In this document: positions 5,952-6,016 of the stretch, piece after piece | Layout: the number at the start of each line of letters is the position of its first letter | Numbering within the stretch: position 1 is the stretch's first letter | Assembly: GCA_964482535.1 (NCBI GenBank) | Contig: CAYZXU010000132.1 | Span: forward strand, 1-6,016 | Direction: 5' to 3' | Origin: CAYZXU01 sp964482535 | Lineage (GTDB): Bacteria; Desulfobacterota; Desulfobacteria; Desulfobacterales; BuS5 | Length of the DNA: 6,016 nt | Program-made: the position numbers and the translations under genes | The notes under the pieces: generated by a model | Told to the model about the DNA's origin: nothing | Seen by the model: only the letters and a program-made list of their open reading frames with translations | Databases searched by the model: none

Positions 5952-6016
5952 TTAAAGTTGAGCTGTTCTTTTACGAAACTTTAATCTAACCAGTTCCGCC
6001 ACAGTATTGATTATAA
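5952..6016 (-). CDS. pstC: Phosphate ABC transporter permease PstC, C-terminal end only
   Basis: An open frame enters from the right edge and ends at TAA (5952-5954). The visible tail reads IINTVAELVRLKFRKRTAQL: the end of a last membrane helix followed by an amphipathic basic tail, as at the C-terminus of PstC-type permeases. Position directly before pstA (8-base gap) supports pstC, the partner subunit of the phosphate channel. About 20 codons are visible, so the assignment rests on this tail and on gene order; length and integrity of the rest cannot be judged. Confidence 0.8.
   Translation of the reverse strand, partial: IINTVAELVRLKFRKRTAQL

Overview
The window is a phosphate-starvation (Pho regulon) locus with every gene on the minus strand, so it reads right to left: the 3' tail of pstC (entering at the right edge), pstA, pstB, phoU, a 186-base gap full of repeats, phoB and phoR, then a short gene-free left edge made of a tandem repeat. 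The AT-rich sequence, the gene order with phoBR behind pst-phoU, the long PstA with a large extracytoplasmic insertion, and the style of the PhoR N-terminus fit a Gram-negative bacterium, most likely a Desulfobacterota/Desulfobacterales-type deltaproteobacterium. This placement is inference from recognition, not from a search.

Right part (about 2753-6016): pstC tail, pstA, pstB and phoU are tightly packed, with gaps of 8, 21 and 23 bases, and are almost certainly one transcript. PstC and PstA form the inner-membrane channel of the high-affinity phosphate ABC importer, PstB is its ATPase, and PhoU links transporter status to the sensor kinase. pstS and most of pstC would lie beyond the right edge.

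Middle (2567-2752): no gene. This gap holds a small hairpin just after the phoU stop, a seven-unit heptamer array whose units change stepwise from CTTAAAA to CCTAAAA to CCCAAAA, and a pair of inverted REP-like palindromic elements ending 16 bases before the phoB start codon.

Left part (1-2566): phoB and phoR overlap by 4 bases (ATGA) and encode the response regulator and the membrane histidine kinase of the phosphate two-component system. PhoR has a sizeable extracytoplasmic domain plus HAMP and PAS domains. Left of phoR is a perfect CGGTTTA heptamer array that runs off the window.

Working together: PstSCAB imports phosphate, PhoU conveys transport activity to PhoR, and PhoR phosphorylates PhoB when phosphate is scarce, raising pst and other Pho genes. 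No new protein system is visible. The unexplained parts are the two heptamer arrays and the palindromic element pair around phoBR.
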